Source: Competibacter_A sp003527885 (GTDB lineage Bacteria > Pseudomonadota > Gammaproteobacteria > Competibacterales > Competibacteraceae). Taken from it: a DNA stretch of 64,000 nt. Every line of letters starts with the position of its first letter. Positions within the stretch are counted from its first letter, which is position 1. The notes below the pieces were generated by a model, which saw only the letters and a list, made by a program, of their open reading frames with translations, was not told the DNA's origin and did no database searches. The stretch covers positions 83,577 to 147,576 of the forward strand of contig DAORPQ010000002.1 of assembly GCA_035442025.1 (NCBI GenBank). Reading direction: 5' to 3'. The position numbers and the translations under genes were made by a program. Positions 8,054 to 15,811 of the stretch are shown here, piece by piece.

Positions 8054-8866
8054 ATGAGCGATGGCTTGGGCCAGTTGGATCGGATTCGGATTATGGCCGG
8101 CCTGTCGGGGACGGCGCGCGCCAGCGTGAGCCGGCTGGAAGTGTTTCCGGTGCTGGACTCGACCAACAGCTACTTACTGGCGGGCGCGGGGGCGGGCTGG
8201 CCCAGCGGGGTGGTTTGCCTGGCCGAACAGCAAACGGCTGGTCGAGGCCGCCAGGGGCGTAGCTGGCTGACCCCTTTTGGCGCCAGTCTGGCCCTGTCGC
8301 TGCTGTGGCGGTTTGACCGGCCGCCTTCGGCGCTCGGCGGTTTGAGCTTGGTGACCGGATTGGCCGTGGCGCGGGCGTTGCGCGATGGAGGGGTGCCGGA
8401 CGTCGGCTTGAAGTGGCCGAACGATATTTGGTGGCGCAAACGTAAGCTGGGCGGTGTGTTGTTGGAATCCGGCGGGACCGCCGAACGCTTTTATATCGTC
8501 GCGGGCATCGGCTTGAACGTGGCGCTAGCGCGTGAAGAGTCCGCGCTGATCGACCAGCCGTGGGTGGATTTACAGGAGATTTTGCCGGGTGTTCCAGTGG
8601 ACCGGAACGCCTTGGCGGCCTCGGTGATCGGCTCGTTGATCGGGGCGTTCAACCGCTTCCAAGTCGAAGGGTTCGCCGGCTTTGCCGAAGAATGGACGCC
8701 TTTCGATCAGGTGCGGGGGCAAGGAATACGCCTGCATTTGCCCAATGGCGTGGTGACGGGTATTGCCCGAGGGGTCGATGTGACCGGCGCCTTGTTGCTG
8801 GAAACGCCGGACGGTCGAGTGGCTCCCTATCTGGGCGGGGAAATCAGCTTGAGGCTGGCGTCGTGA
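8054..8866 (+). CDS. birA: biotin--[acetyl-CoA-carboxylase] ligase, without DNA-binding domain
   Basis: Activates biotin with ATP and attaches it to the biotin carboxyl carrier protein. From the ATG chosen it is 270 aa. Visible motifs are DSTNSYLL, the biotin/AMP loop GRGRQGRSW, the core KWPNDIWWRKRKLGGVLLE and the C-terminal beta domain. A typical bifunctional BirA of about 320 aa has an N-terminal winged helix; here only the linker remnant (QLDRIRIMAG) remains. The same frame carries a stop upstream and shows no helix-turn-helix, so this is a ligase without the repressor domain. The stop overlaps the coaX GTG. Confidence 0.9.
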   Translation: MSDGLGQLDRIRIMAGLSGTARASVSRLEVFPVLDSTNSYLLAGAGAGWPSGVVCLAEQQTAGRGRQGRSWLTPFGASLALSLLWRFDRPPSALGGLSLVTGLAVARALRDGGVPDVGLKWPNDIWWRKRKLGGVLLESGGTAERFYIVAGIGLNVALAREESALIDQPWVDLQEILPGVPVDRNALAASVIGSLIGAFNRFQVEGFAGFAEEWTPFDQVRGQGIRLHLPNGVVTGIARGVDVTGALLLETPDGRVAPYLGGEISLRLAS

Positions 8867-9600
8867 TCCTGCTGGCGGATATCGGCAACAGCCGGTTGAA
8901 GTGGGTGACGCTTGAGGGTGGCGCCTTCCGGCGGCGCGGCCAGACCAGTCACGGCAAGGCGGACTGGGCGGAGATCGCCGCCCGCCAGTGGGGTAGCCTG
9001 CCAGCGCCGACGCGGGTGCTGCTCGTCAGTGTGGCCGGTTCCGAGGCGCGCGCGACGCTGGCCGCCTGGATCGAACGGCGCTGGGCCATCCAACCGGAGT
9101 TCGTGCTGGCAACGGCGGCGGCGTGCGGTATCCGCAATGCGTATCTCGACCAGCCGGAACGGTTGGGGGCGGATCGCTGGGTGGCGATGATCGCGGCGCG
9201 CGCCTTGACCCGCCAGCCTTGTTGCGTCGTGGACTGCGGCACGGCGGTCACCCTCGATGCGTTGACGGCGGACGGCCAGCATTTAGGCGGGGTGATCGTG
9301 CCCGGTATGCGTTTGATGCGAGAGGCGCTCTATCGGGATACCCGGCAGATTCCGCCGGAAGGCGGCACCCCGCAGTTGTTCGGCCGCAATACCCGCGATT
9401 GTGTTTGGGGGGGCTCGGTACATGCGGTGGCCGCCGCCATCGACGGCATCAGCACGCGCATGATGGCGGCGGGTGGGGCGGGATTGCGGCTGTTGACCGG
9501 TGGCGATGCCGAGACGGTTTTACCTTACTTGGTAGAGTCCTACCGGTTGGAAGCGGAGCTGATTTTCCAAGGGCTGCGGGTGATCGCCGAGCAGGGTTGA
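8863..9600 (+). CDS. coaX: type III pantothenate kinase
   Basis: Catalyses the first step of coenzyme A synthesis, phosphorylation of pantothenate, in the cytoplasm. The 245-aa product starts at a GTG overlapping the birA stop (GTGA). It shows the ASKHA-fold motifs of CoaX: DIGNSRLKW near the N-terminus, GADRWVAM and the second phosphate loop DCGTAVTLD. The birA-coaX pair is a common gammaproteobacterial arrangement. A longer frame reaching back into birA exists but would place unrelated residues ahead of the conserved start. Confidence 0.94.
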   Translation: MILLADIGNSRLKWVTLEGGAFRRRGQTSHGKADWAEIAARQWGSLPAPTRVLLVSVAGSEARATLAAWIERRWAIQPEFVLATAAACGIRNAYLDQPERLGADRWVAMIAARALTRQPCCVVDCGTAVTLDALTADGQHLGGVIVPGMRLMREALYRDTRQIPPEGGTPQLFGRNTRDCVWGGSVHAVAAAIDGISTRMMAAGGAGLRLLTGGDAETVLPYLVESYRLEAELIFQGLRVIAEQG

Positions 9601-9622
9601 AGCTTTTCGTTCCGACGACGGT

Positions 9623-10072
9623 TCATCTTGCCGCCGCCCAGCCGGCCGGGCTGTCGGGCGGATCGTAGTAAGCGCTGCCGCTGTAACGGTCATCGTAATT
9701 GCCGTTGTAGTAGCCATCACCGTCATTGTTGCCGTAGCCACCATCATCGTAGCGATCCTGATAACCGTCGCAGTTATAGTATCTGACGCCTTGTACGACG
9801 ATGGAGCGGCAACGTTCGGCGGGAGGAGGCGGCGCTGATTGGGCGATGGCGGCCCCGAAGAGGGTCCCGAGGGCCAGCCCGACGATGGCGGCGCCGGCCG
9901 CCCCGTCATGGTGGTCGTGCCGGTAATCGCGGTGGCCATCCCAACCGCCATGATAACCGCCGCCCCAGTATCCGCCATGATCGCCACGGTCCCAGGCGTT
10001 CGCGGCGGACAACGGAGCCATCGTGGTCGCGGCTAGCGCCGCTGCAAGTAGCAACCGCTTTATCAGATTCAT
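9623..10072 (-). CDS. exported Gly/Tyr/Asp-rich protein of unknown function
   Basis: I do not recognise this gene. The 149-aa product starts at an ATG with GAGG about 8 nt upstream and has a clear Sec signal peptide (MNLIKRLLLAAALAATT, cleavage near ANA at about 25). The mature part begins with a His/Gly/Tyr-rich stretch. A glycine-zipper-like hydrophobic segment (about 57-76, GAAGAAIVGLALGTLFGAA) and a proline tract follow, then two cysteines, and it ends in a tail dominated by Tyr, Asp, Gly and Asn. Such composition is seen in small envelope proteins with glycine zippers. It is convergent with coaX. Confidence 0.72.
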   Translation of the reverse strand: MNLIKRLLLAAALAATTMAPLSAANAWDRGDHGGYWGGGYHGGWDGHRDYRHDHHDGAAGAAIVGLALGTLFGAAIAQSAPPPPAERCRSIVVQGVRYYNCDGYQDRYDDGGYGNNDGDGYYNGNYDDRYSGSAYYDPPDSPAGWAAAR

Positions 10073-10174
10073 GGATTTGCCTCTAAAGCAACCTCGCCAA
10101 GACCGGCTTTTCAACGTTTGAACTCGCCTGCGCGCCGACCCCGCAAGCCGGAGCACGGCGGATGGGGCGAAGGC

Positions 10175-10570
10175 TTATTCGGCGGTGGGCCGTGCCACAC
10201 AATCAGCCTCCAGTTCGACCAGCCATTCCTTTTTGATGAAACCCTTGACCTCGACGAAGGTACAGGCTGGCCTGATATCAGAAAAGATTTCACCGTGAGC
10301 GCGGGCTGCCGCCTCCCAACGGGAGATGTCGGTGAGCATCACCCGCGTGCGCACGACATCTTGAAGAGTGAGGCCTGCGGCAGACACCGCTTGGGCGATG
10401 ATCTCTAGGCAGCGCTTGGTCTGGCCATAGACATCGCCCGGCGAAGCGGTGCCGCCATCCACGGTGATCGGAGCGGTGCCGGCGACAGCCACGAAGTCAC
10501 CCACCCGAACCGCGCGGGAAAAGCCGATGGCCGGCTCGAACGATGACCCCGAAGAAACGAGTTTACGCAT
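10175..10570 (-). CDS. RidA family protein (YjgF/YER057c/UK114)
   Basis: Member of the family of trimeric enamine/imine deaminases. The 131-aa product shows the fold from end to end: a VGDFVAVAGTAPITVDGG strand region, a QTKRCLEIIAQAVSAAGL helix, VVRTRVMLTDISRW, and a C-terminal VEVKGF...LVELEADCVA. The subgroup is not the canonical RidA: the catalytic arginine region (R in VVRTRVML) is present, but the usual C-terminal IEIEAVA is replaced by VELEADCVA. Substrate unknown. It lies upstream of the exported protein on the same strand. Confidence 0.88.
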   Translation of the reverse strand: MRKLVSSGSSFEPAIGFSRAVRVGDFVAVAGTAPITVDGGTASPGDVYGQTKRCLEIIAQAVSAAGLTLQDVVRTRVMLTDISRWEAAARAHGEIFSDIRPACTFVEVKGFIKKEWLVELEADCVARPTAE

Positions 10571-10653
10571 GATTTTATCTAACCCCCAACCTCACCCATG
10601 AACCATTAGATCTTTTGCACCCTGAAAATTATCTGAATAAGAGCCTTTGCCTA

Positions 10654-11364
10654 TCAGTGCCCGATGAGATTTTCCAGGTGGACCGGCACGGCTTCGATCG
10701 ATTCGCCGCAGCGTTCGGCCCGCAGGGCAAAATCGACCAGATCTCTTTGCAGACATAGAATAATGTCGTCTTTGGGCAAATTGGGGTTATCGGCATCCAA
10801 GTATTTGCGGGCGTTGTGATGCGCTAGGATTTCAGCGAGCGCGGCGATGTGATCGTAAGCTTTACCCGCGAGCAGGCTTTCCAGATAATCGGCGCAACGC
10901 TCGTCCTCGGGCGCCGAGAGGGTGGCCCGGCTGCCCATCGCTACCAAGCTCACGATCGCCGGATCGCGCCGACGGATGTAGGCGGCGGTCGCCCGCGCGT
11001 TGAGAAACGAGGCCAGCAGGACTTCGTCCGCTCCCGCCAGCGCCGCCGGGACACCGCCGACGCCGGAGGTGGAGCGGTGGATGACGGTTCGGCCGCGAAA
11101 GCGCTCCGCGCCGGCTCGAAGGATTTGCGAGGGCGAATTGGTGAGGTCGAAACCGGGAATGGGTTCCTCGTTGCGGGAGCCCACCAGCAGGGCATCGCCC
11201 CGGAGCGCGAAGCAGCGCTCCACGTCGTTTTCGAGTAACAGCCGCCGGGTTCCCAGGTGAATCAATAACGGTTCGCTCGAAAAGGAGCGAAAGACATCGA
11301 TGACGACGGCCAGACCGGTTGCGGCCTCGGCGCCTCCCGCCAGAGCAAGCCTGCGGATTTCCAT
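10654..11364 (-). CDS. ComB-like 2-phosphosulfolactate phosphatase family protein
   Basis: The 236-aa product matches the ComB family, whose characterised members dephosphorylate 2-phosphosulfolactate in coenzyme M synthesis. Seen are the N-terminal VVIDVFRSFS motif, GFDLTNSPSQI and the central HRSTSGVGGVPAAL, equivalent to the family's TTNGT-type loop, then DERCADYLESLLAG. No other coenzyme M or sulfolactate gene lies nearby, so the substrate here is unknown and the family name should not be read as proof of coenzyme M synthesis. It is 83 nt upstream of ridA on the same strand. Confidence 0.8.
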   Translation of the reverse strand: MEIRRLALAGGAEAATGLAVVIDVFRSFSSEPLLIHLGTRRLLLENDVERCFALRGDALLVGSRNEEPIPGFDLTNSPSQILRAGAERFRGRTVIHRSTSGVGGVPAALAGADEVLLASFLNARATAAYIRRRDPAIVSLVAMGSRATLSAPEDERCADYLESLLAGKAYDHIAALAEILAHHNARKYLDADNPNLPKDDIILCLQRDLVDFALRAERCGESIEAVPVHLENLIGH

Positions 11365-11527
11365 GAGTCATGACCCCATAAAATGAGCTTGGACGCCATT
11401 ATCGTGGATGGCCGTGGGCCTGCAACTCTCGGTGCGGTTTTTCCGTGCAACGGCGGAGCCCGCGTGGCTATCTCCCGTTTTGCGAATAAAATAAACGCTT
11501 CCCATCAGCGGATGCACTGGACAGGTT

Positions 11528-12124
11528 ATGGACTTGCTCGCGAGAATCGATCGGCATTTTAACGCCAGCGCCGAGGCCAAGCGGCGCACCCTGGAAGCGA
11601 TGGGACCACGGATCGCGCGGGCGGCCGAACACGTGGCGGCCCGATTGCGGCAAGGCCATAAGATCCTGGTCTGCGGTAACGGCGGTTCGGCTGCGGACGC
11701 CCAGCATTTCGCCGCCGAACTCGTCAACCGCTTTGAGATCGAACGTCCGGGATTGGCCGCCATCGCGCTGACCACCGACAGCTCCGCGTTGACCTCCATC
11801 GCCAACGACGATGCCTTCGAGCAGGTGTTCGCCCGGCAGGTGCGCGCCCTGGGGCGTCCCGGCGACGTGCTGCTGGCGCTTTCGACCAGCGGCAATTCGC
11901 CGAATGTCCTGGCGGCCATGGAAGCCGCCCGACAAGCGGGCATGTCCACCGTGGCGCTGACGGGGCGGGACGGCGGACCGATGGCTCGGCAAATTGCTGG
12001 GGAAGATATCGAAATCCGGGTGGTAGCGACGGTGACCGCGCGGATTCAGGAAACTCATATCTTGATCATCCACTGCCTTTGTGACGGCGTGGACTGGCTA
12101 TTGTTCGGAAAGGAGCAAGCATGA
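11528..12124 (+). CDS. diaA: SIS-domain protein, DiaA/GmhA type
   Basis: The 198-aa single SIS domain has the phosphosugar-binding motifs ILVCGNGGSAADAQHFAAELVNRF and LSTSGNSPNVLAA. It could be DiaA, which binds DnaA and promotes replication initiation, or GmhA, sedoheptulose-7-phosphate isomerase. The zinc-ligand residues of GmhA appear kept (His and Glu in AQHFAAEL, Gln and His in QETHILIIH), so catalytic activity cannot be excluded. The immediate downstream dolP gene, overlapping by ATGA, matches the diaA-dolP order of other gammaproteobacteria and favours DiaA. Confidence 0.86.
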   Translation: MDLLARIDRHFNASAEAKRRTLEAMGPRIARAAEHVAARLRQGHKILVCGNGGSAADAQHFAAELVNRFEIERPGLAAIALTTDSSALTSIANDDAFEQVFARQVRALGRPGDVLLALSTSGNSPNVLAAMEAARQAGMSTVALTGRDGGPMARQIAGEDIEIRVVATVTARIQETHILIIHCLCDGVDWLLFGKEQA

Positions 12125-12702
12125 AAGCATGGCCATTGCGATTGATCGTCGCCGGGTTGGCGGCGGTGTTGCTGAGCGGTTGCGTGGGCCTCCTGCTGGG
12201 AGGCACGGCGGTCGGCGTCGGCGTGGCGCACGACCGGCGGACCACCGGCACGGTCATGGACGACCAAACGGTCGAGCTGAAGATCTACGACGCGCTCAAC
12301 AAGAAACTGCCGCCGGGCAACCGAATCAGCGCCACCAGTTACAACGGCGTGGTATTGCTGACCGGTGAGGCGGTGTCGGAAGGGGTAAAACAGCAGGCGG
12401 ATGCGGTGGTTCGGGGCATTGCCCCACCCGTCAGGGAGGTCTATAACGAACTGGTGGTCGCCCGACCCAACCCGCTGTCCGCTCGAAGCAACGACAGCTT
12501 TTTGACCAGCAAGGTCAAGGCCGCCCTGTTCAAGATCAGGATTAACGACTTCGATCCCAGCCGCGTGAAGGTGGTGACGGATCGAAGCGTGGTTTATCTG
12601 ATGGGCTTGGTGCGGCCAAACGAAGGGGATGCCGCCGCCAACGTCGCCAGTCAGGTGAGCGGGGTCCGGCAGGTCGTCACGCTGTTCGAGTTCATCAACT
12701 GA
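12121..12702 (+). CDS. dolP: BON-domain outer-membrane lipoprotein (DolP/YraP-like)
   Basis: Lipoprotein with a signal peptide and lipobox LSGC (Cys21), 193 aa. Two BON domains follow, at about residues 47-113 and 124-190, as in DolP, which binds anionic phospholipids and supports outer-membrane integrity. A glycine-rich segment (GLLLGGTAVGVGV) follows the lipidation site. It overlaps diaA by 4 nt and is convergent with sspB, ending one base before the sspB stop. Confidence 0.92.
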   Translation: MKAWPLRLIVAGLAAVLLSGCVGLLLGGTAVGVGVAHDRRTTGTVMDDQTVELKIYDALNKKLPPGNRISATSYNGVVLLTGEAVSEGVKQQADAVVRGIAPPVREVYNELVVARPNPLSARSNDSFLTSKVKAALFKIRINDFDPSRVKVVTDRSVVYLMGLVRPNEGDAAANVASQVSGVRQVVTLFEFIN

Positions 12703-13116
12703 CTATTTCACGATTTTCAGGGTCGGCTTGCGTTGGGGGCCACCGGCCGGCTTGCCGGGCGGCGTGCCGGGGGGCGTGCCGGGGGGCGGTGAAGGCCCGT
12801 CGCTGCCTTGTTCCTCCCCGAACGCCATGCCCTGCCCGTTCTCGCGGGCGTAAATGGCCAGGACAGCGCTGACGGGGATATGCACGTTGCGGGCAACGCC
12901 GCCGAAACGGGCGTTGAATTCGATCCATTCGTTGCCCAGTTGCAGGTCGCGCACGGCGGCGCCGTTGATGTTCAGTACGATTCGCCCTTCCTTGATGTGC
13001 TGTTTGGGCACTTCCACGCCCGGGAATTCCGCGTTGACCAGGAGATGAGGGGTCAGAGCGTTATCTTCAATCCATTCAAACAGGGCGCGGATCAGATAGG
13101 GGCGAGTCGAAGTCAT
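12703..13116 (-). CDS. sspB: ClpXP protease specificity-enhancing factor SspB
   Basis: Adaptor that binds ssrA-tagged proteins and delivers them to ClpXP. The 137-aa product has the conserved N-terminal substrate-binding domain (TRPYLIRALFEWIEDN, TPHLLVNA, LNINGAAVRDLQLGNEWI). A flexible proline/glycine-rich linker with repeated PPGT units follows, and the chain ends in KPTLKIVK, which resembles the ClpX-binding tail of E. coli SspB. It follows petABC on the minus strand. The usual partner sspA is absent from the 108-nt gap after petC, and terminators in that gap suggest independent transcription. Confidence 0.94.
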   Translation of the reverse strand: MTSTRPYLIRALFEWIEDNALTPHLLVNAEFPGVEVPKQHIKEGRIVLNINGAAVRDLQLGNEWIEFNARFGGVARNVHIPVSAVLAIYARENGQGMAFGEEQGSDGPSPPPGTPPGTPPGKPAGGPQRKPTLKIVK

Positions 13117-13136
13117 GAGGAACGGACCAAGACTGG

Positions 13137-13161
13137 GGAAATAAACTCCCCAACGGGGGAG
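13137..13161 (-). terminator. intrinsic terminator between petC and sspB
   Basis: On the minus strand the sequence reads CTCCCC, a 4-nt loop, GGGGAG and then TTTATTTCC: a 6-bp GC stem followed by a T-rich tract. It lies 63 nt after the petC stop and 20 nt before the sspB start codon, so it probably ends petABC transcription. Confidence 0.75.
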
Positions 13162-13176
13162 CGAGTCGCCACCGGT

Positions 13177-13215
13177 TTCGCCGGAGAGCGCGGACAGTAG
13201 CGTCTCTCCGGCGAA
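13177..13215. repeat. 12-bp perfect inverted repeat downstream of petC
   Basis: TTCGCCGGAGAG at 13177-13188 and CTCTCCGGCGAA at 13204-13215, with a 15-nt loop. It lies 9 nt after the petC stop. It has no T tract of its own and may stabilise the pet mRNA 3' end ahead of the terminator. Confidence 0.7.
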
Positions 13216-13224
13216 GCGGCGACG

Positions 13225-13971
13225 TTAGTGCACGTCCTTCCAATATTCCTTTTTCAGGAGATAGAAAATCACCGAAGCCAACGCCAGGAACAAGACGACC
13301 CAAATCCCGATGCGCTGGCGGTCCAATTGACCGGGTTCCCCGGCATAGGACAGGAAGCCCACCAAATCCGCCATCGCTTCGCGGAATTCGGGAGGGCTCA
13401 TGCTGCCCGGTTGCACCAGTTCAAAGCCTTTGAGAACCTTGGTTTCGGGGCTATCCTTACCTTTGGCTTTATGAACTTCGTAGACCGGCTTTTGCCAGCC
13501 CTGAAGCTCCCACAAGACGTGCGGCATACCGGCGTTGGGAAACACGGCATTGTTCACGCCAAACGGTCGGGTCGGGTCCAGATAGAAGGTTTGCAGGTAG
13601 GTGAAGAGATAGTCCACGCCGCGCGAGCGGGCGATCAGGGTCAGGTCGGGGGGAGGGACGCCGAACCACTGCTTGGCGTCGGCCTTGGGCATGGCGTTTT
13701 TCATCAATTCGCCGACCTTGGCCCCCGTGAAGATCAGGTTTTGCTTGACCTGCTCGTCGGTCAGGCCGATGTCGCGGGCCAACCGGTTGTAGCGCTGGTG
13801 CTCCAGCGAATGGCAACCCATACAGTAATTGACGAACAATTTGGCGCCCTTTTGCAGGGAGGCCTTGTTGTGCAGATCGAGCGGAGCCCGCTGTAACGGA
13901 TAGCCCTCTTCGGACGCGAGGCTCAGTGCCGGCAAAACCAGCAAGACGAATGCAACGATTGTTTTTTTCAT
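13225..13971 (-). CDS. petC: cytochrome c1 of the bc1 complex
   Basis: Haem c subunit of the quinol:cytochrome c oxidoreductase, which passes electrons from the Rieske protein to soluble cytochrome c. It is 248 aa with a signal peptide (MKKTIVAFVLLVLPALSLAS). The haem site CMGCH is at 50-54, a likely axial methionine lies in NAGMPHVLW, and a C-terminal membrane anchor (about 222-241) ends in LLKKEYWKDVH. The start ATG lies 2 nt after the petB stop, with AAGGGTGA ahead of it. A longer frame running back into petB is rejected. Confidence 0.97.
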   Translation of the reverse strand: MKKTIVAFVLLVLPALSLASEEGYPLQRAPLDLHNKASLQKGAKLFVNYCMGCHSLEHQRYNRLARDIGLTDEQVKQNLIFTGAKVGELMKNAMPKADAKQWFGVPPPDLTLIARSRGVDYLFTYLQTFYLDPTRPFGVNNAVFPNAGMPHVLWELQGWQKPVYEVHKAKGKDSPETKVLKGFELVQPGSMSPPEFREAMADLVGFLSYAGEPGQLDRQRIGIWVVLFLALASVIFYLLKKEYWKDVH

Positions 13972-13973
13972 TT

Positions 13974-15212
13974 TCAAGTCACCCTTTCCGGAACTGGCTT
14001 GGTCTTCTCGATGGCCGGCAAGACTGGCAGCACGAAGAAGAAAGCGAAATAGATCGCGGAACAGATTTGCGCCAAGGTGGTGCGGGCCGGCGTGGTCGGC
14101 AACGAACCCAGATAACCCAGAATCAGAAATGAGATCACGAAGGCCGCCAGGGCCAACTTGAATGGAAGACCGCGATAGCGGATGGATTTCACCGGGCTGC
14201 GGTCCAGCCAAGGCAGGAAGAACAACAAAACGATGGATGCGCCCATGGCCAGCACGCCCCAGACTTGCGTGCCGGCGAAGGACGGCACTGCCCGCAGGAT
14301 GGCGTAGAACGGCGTGAAGTACCACACCGGCGCGATATGCGGCGGCGTTTTCAGCGGGTCGGCGGGATCGAAGTTCGGGTGCTCCAGGAAATAACCACCC
14401 ATCTCGGGCATGAAGAAGATCACCACCGCGAAGAACAGCAGAAAGACCATCACGCCGACCAGATCCTTGACGGTGTAGTAGGGATGGAAGGGAATGCCGT
14501 CCAGCGGTATGCCTTTTTCGTCTTTCAGCTTCTTGATTTCCACGCCGTCGGGGTTGTTGGAGCCGACTTCGTGCAAGGCCAAGATGTGGGCGACCACCAA
14601 CCCGAGTAGAACCAGCGGCAGGGCGATGACATGCAGGGAGAAAAAGCGGTTCAGGGTGGCGTCCGAGACCACGTAATCGCCGCGGATCCAGACCGACAGA
14701 TCCGGTCCGATGACGGGAATCGCGCTGAACAGGTTGATGATCACCTGCGCGCCCCAAAACGACATCTGGCCCCAGGGCAACAGGTAGCCCATGAAGGCCT
14801 CGGCCATCAGGGCGAGGAAGATCAGTACGCCGAAAACCCAGATCAGTTCGCGCGGCTTTTTGTAAGAGCCGTAGATCAGGGCGCGGTACATGTGCAGGTA
14901 GACCATGATGAAAAAGGCCGAGGCGCCGGTGGAATGCATGTAGCGGATCAGCCAGCCCCAGTCCACATCGCGCATGATGTATTCGACCGACGCGAAGGCG
15001 TCGGCGGCCGAGGGCTTGTAGCTCATGGTCAGCCAGATGCCAGTCAGGATCTGATTGACCAGCACCAGCAACGCCAGCGAACCGAAGTAATACCAGACGT
15101 TGAAATTCTTCGGCGCGTAATACTCGGTCAGATGCTCCCGGATCATTTTGGTCAGCGGGAAGCGCTCGTCAATCCAACCGAGAAAACCGGTGGTGCCTTG
15201 TGTGTTTGCCAT
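13974..15212 (-). CDS. petB: cytochrome b of the bc1 complex
   Basis: Membrane subunit carrying haems bL and bH and the quinone sites Qo and Qi. It is 412 aa and full length in one chain (not split as in b6f). Helix features include GYLLPWGQMSFWGAQVI, the histidine-bearing helices (MHSTGASAFF, RFFSLHVIALPL) and the Qo motif region. The Qo tetrapeptide reads PVWY instead of the common PEWY; this variant is known in some beta- and gammaproteobacteria. The start overlaps the petA stop by one base. Confidence 0.97.
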   Translation of the reverse strand: MANTQGTTGFLGWIDERFPLTKMIREHLTEYYAPKNFNVWYYFGSLALLVLVNQILTGIWLTMSYKPSAADAFASVEYIMRDVDWGWLIRYMHSTGASAFFIMVYLHMYRALIYGSYKKPRELIWVFGVLIFLALMAEAFMGYLLPWGQMSFWGAQVIINLFSAIPVIGPDLSVWIRGDYVVSDATLNRFFSLHVIALPLVLLGLVVAHILALHEVGSNNPDGVEIKKLKDEKGIPLDGIPFHPYYTVKDLVGVMVFLLFFAVVIFFMPEMGGYFLEHPNFDPADPLKTPPHIAPVWYFTPFYAILRAVPSFAGTQVWGVLAMGASIVLLFFLPWLDRSPVKSIRYRGLPFKLALAAFVISFLILGYLGSLPTTPARTTLAQICSAIYFAFFFVLPVLPAIEKTKPVPERVT

Positions 15213-15811
15213 TATGCAGCCTCCGGGTTAACGCCGATCAACACGCGGGAGTCGCTCAGGTACCGGTAGGGAGGTACCTCCAGATTCGACGGCGCCGGAA
15301 CGCCCTTGTAGACCCGGCCGGCCAAGTCGAAGCGGGAGCCGTGACAGGGGCAGAAAAAGCCGCCTTTCCAGGCGGGACCCAGATCGGCTGGCGCGATGTC
15401 GGGCCGGAACGTGGGCGAACAACCGAGATGGGTGCAGATGCCGACCAGCACCAACACTTCGGGCTTGATGGAACGGGTGGCGTTTTGCGCGTACTTGGGT
15501 TGCTGGCTGGCCACTTCGGAATTAGGGTCGAGCAATTCCCCTTTGAGGGTCGGCAAGTCATCCAACATTTTTTTGCTGCGTTTCAAAAACCAAACCGGTT
15601 TGCCGCGCCATTCCACCGTCATCAAGGCGCCGTCTTCCAATTTGCTGATATCGGTTTCCACCGGGGCGCCGGCAGCCTGGGCCCGCTCGCTGGGCGACCA
15701 GGATTTTAAAAATGGGACGGCGACGAACGCGACGCCTACGCCGCCGACCACAGTAGCCGTAGCGGTCAGAAAGCGACGTCTGCCGAGATCGACGTCATCT
15801 ACCGTACTCAT
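15212..15811 (-). CDS. petA: Rieske iron-sulfur subunit of the bc1 complex
   Basis: Carries the 2Fe-2S cluster that takes the first electron from quinol at the Qo site. It is 199 aa. The N-terminus has a twin-arginine signal/anchor (GRRRFLTATA at 10-19). The cluster ligands are seen in CTHLGC (Cys126, His128, Cys131) and CPCHGS (Cys154, Cys156, His157), with the usual disulfide cysteines included. The start ATG has AGGAGA about 7 nt upstream, a strong ribosome binding site. It is first gene of petABC. Confidence 0.97.
   Translation of the reverse strand: MSTVDDVDLGRRRFLTATATVVGGVGVAFVAVPFLKSWSPSERAQAAGAPVETDISKLEDGALMTVEWRGKPVWFLKRSKKMLDDLPTLKGELLDPNSEVASQQPKYAQNATRSIKPEVLVLVGICTHLGCSPTFRPDIAPADLGPAWKGGFFCPCHGSRFDLAGRVYKGVPAPSNLEVPPYRYLSDSRVLIGVNPEAA

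Noticed and set aside
8560..8862. N-terminal extension of coaX into birA
   Set aside because: The open frame continues upstream, but the family starts at the DIGN motif and a GTG overlaps the birA stop.
13972..14757. Extension of the petC frame into petB
   Set aside because: Would precede a clear signal peptide with unrelated arginine-rich sequence read from another frame of petB.
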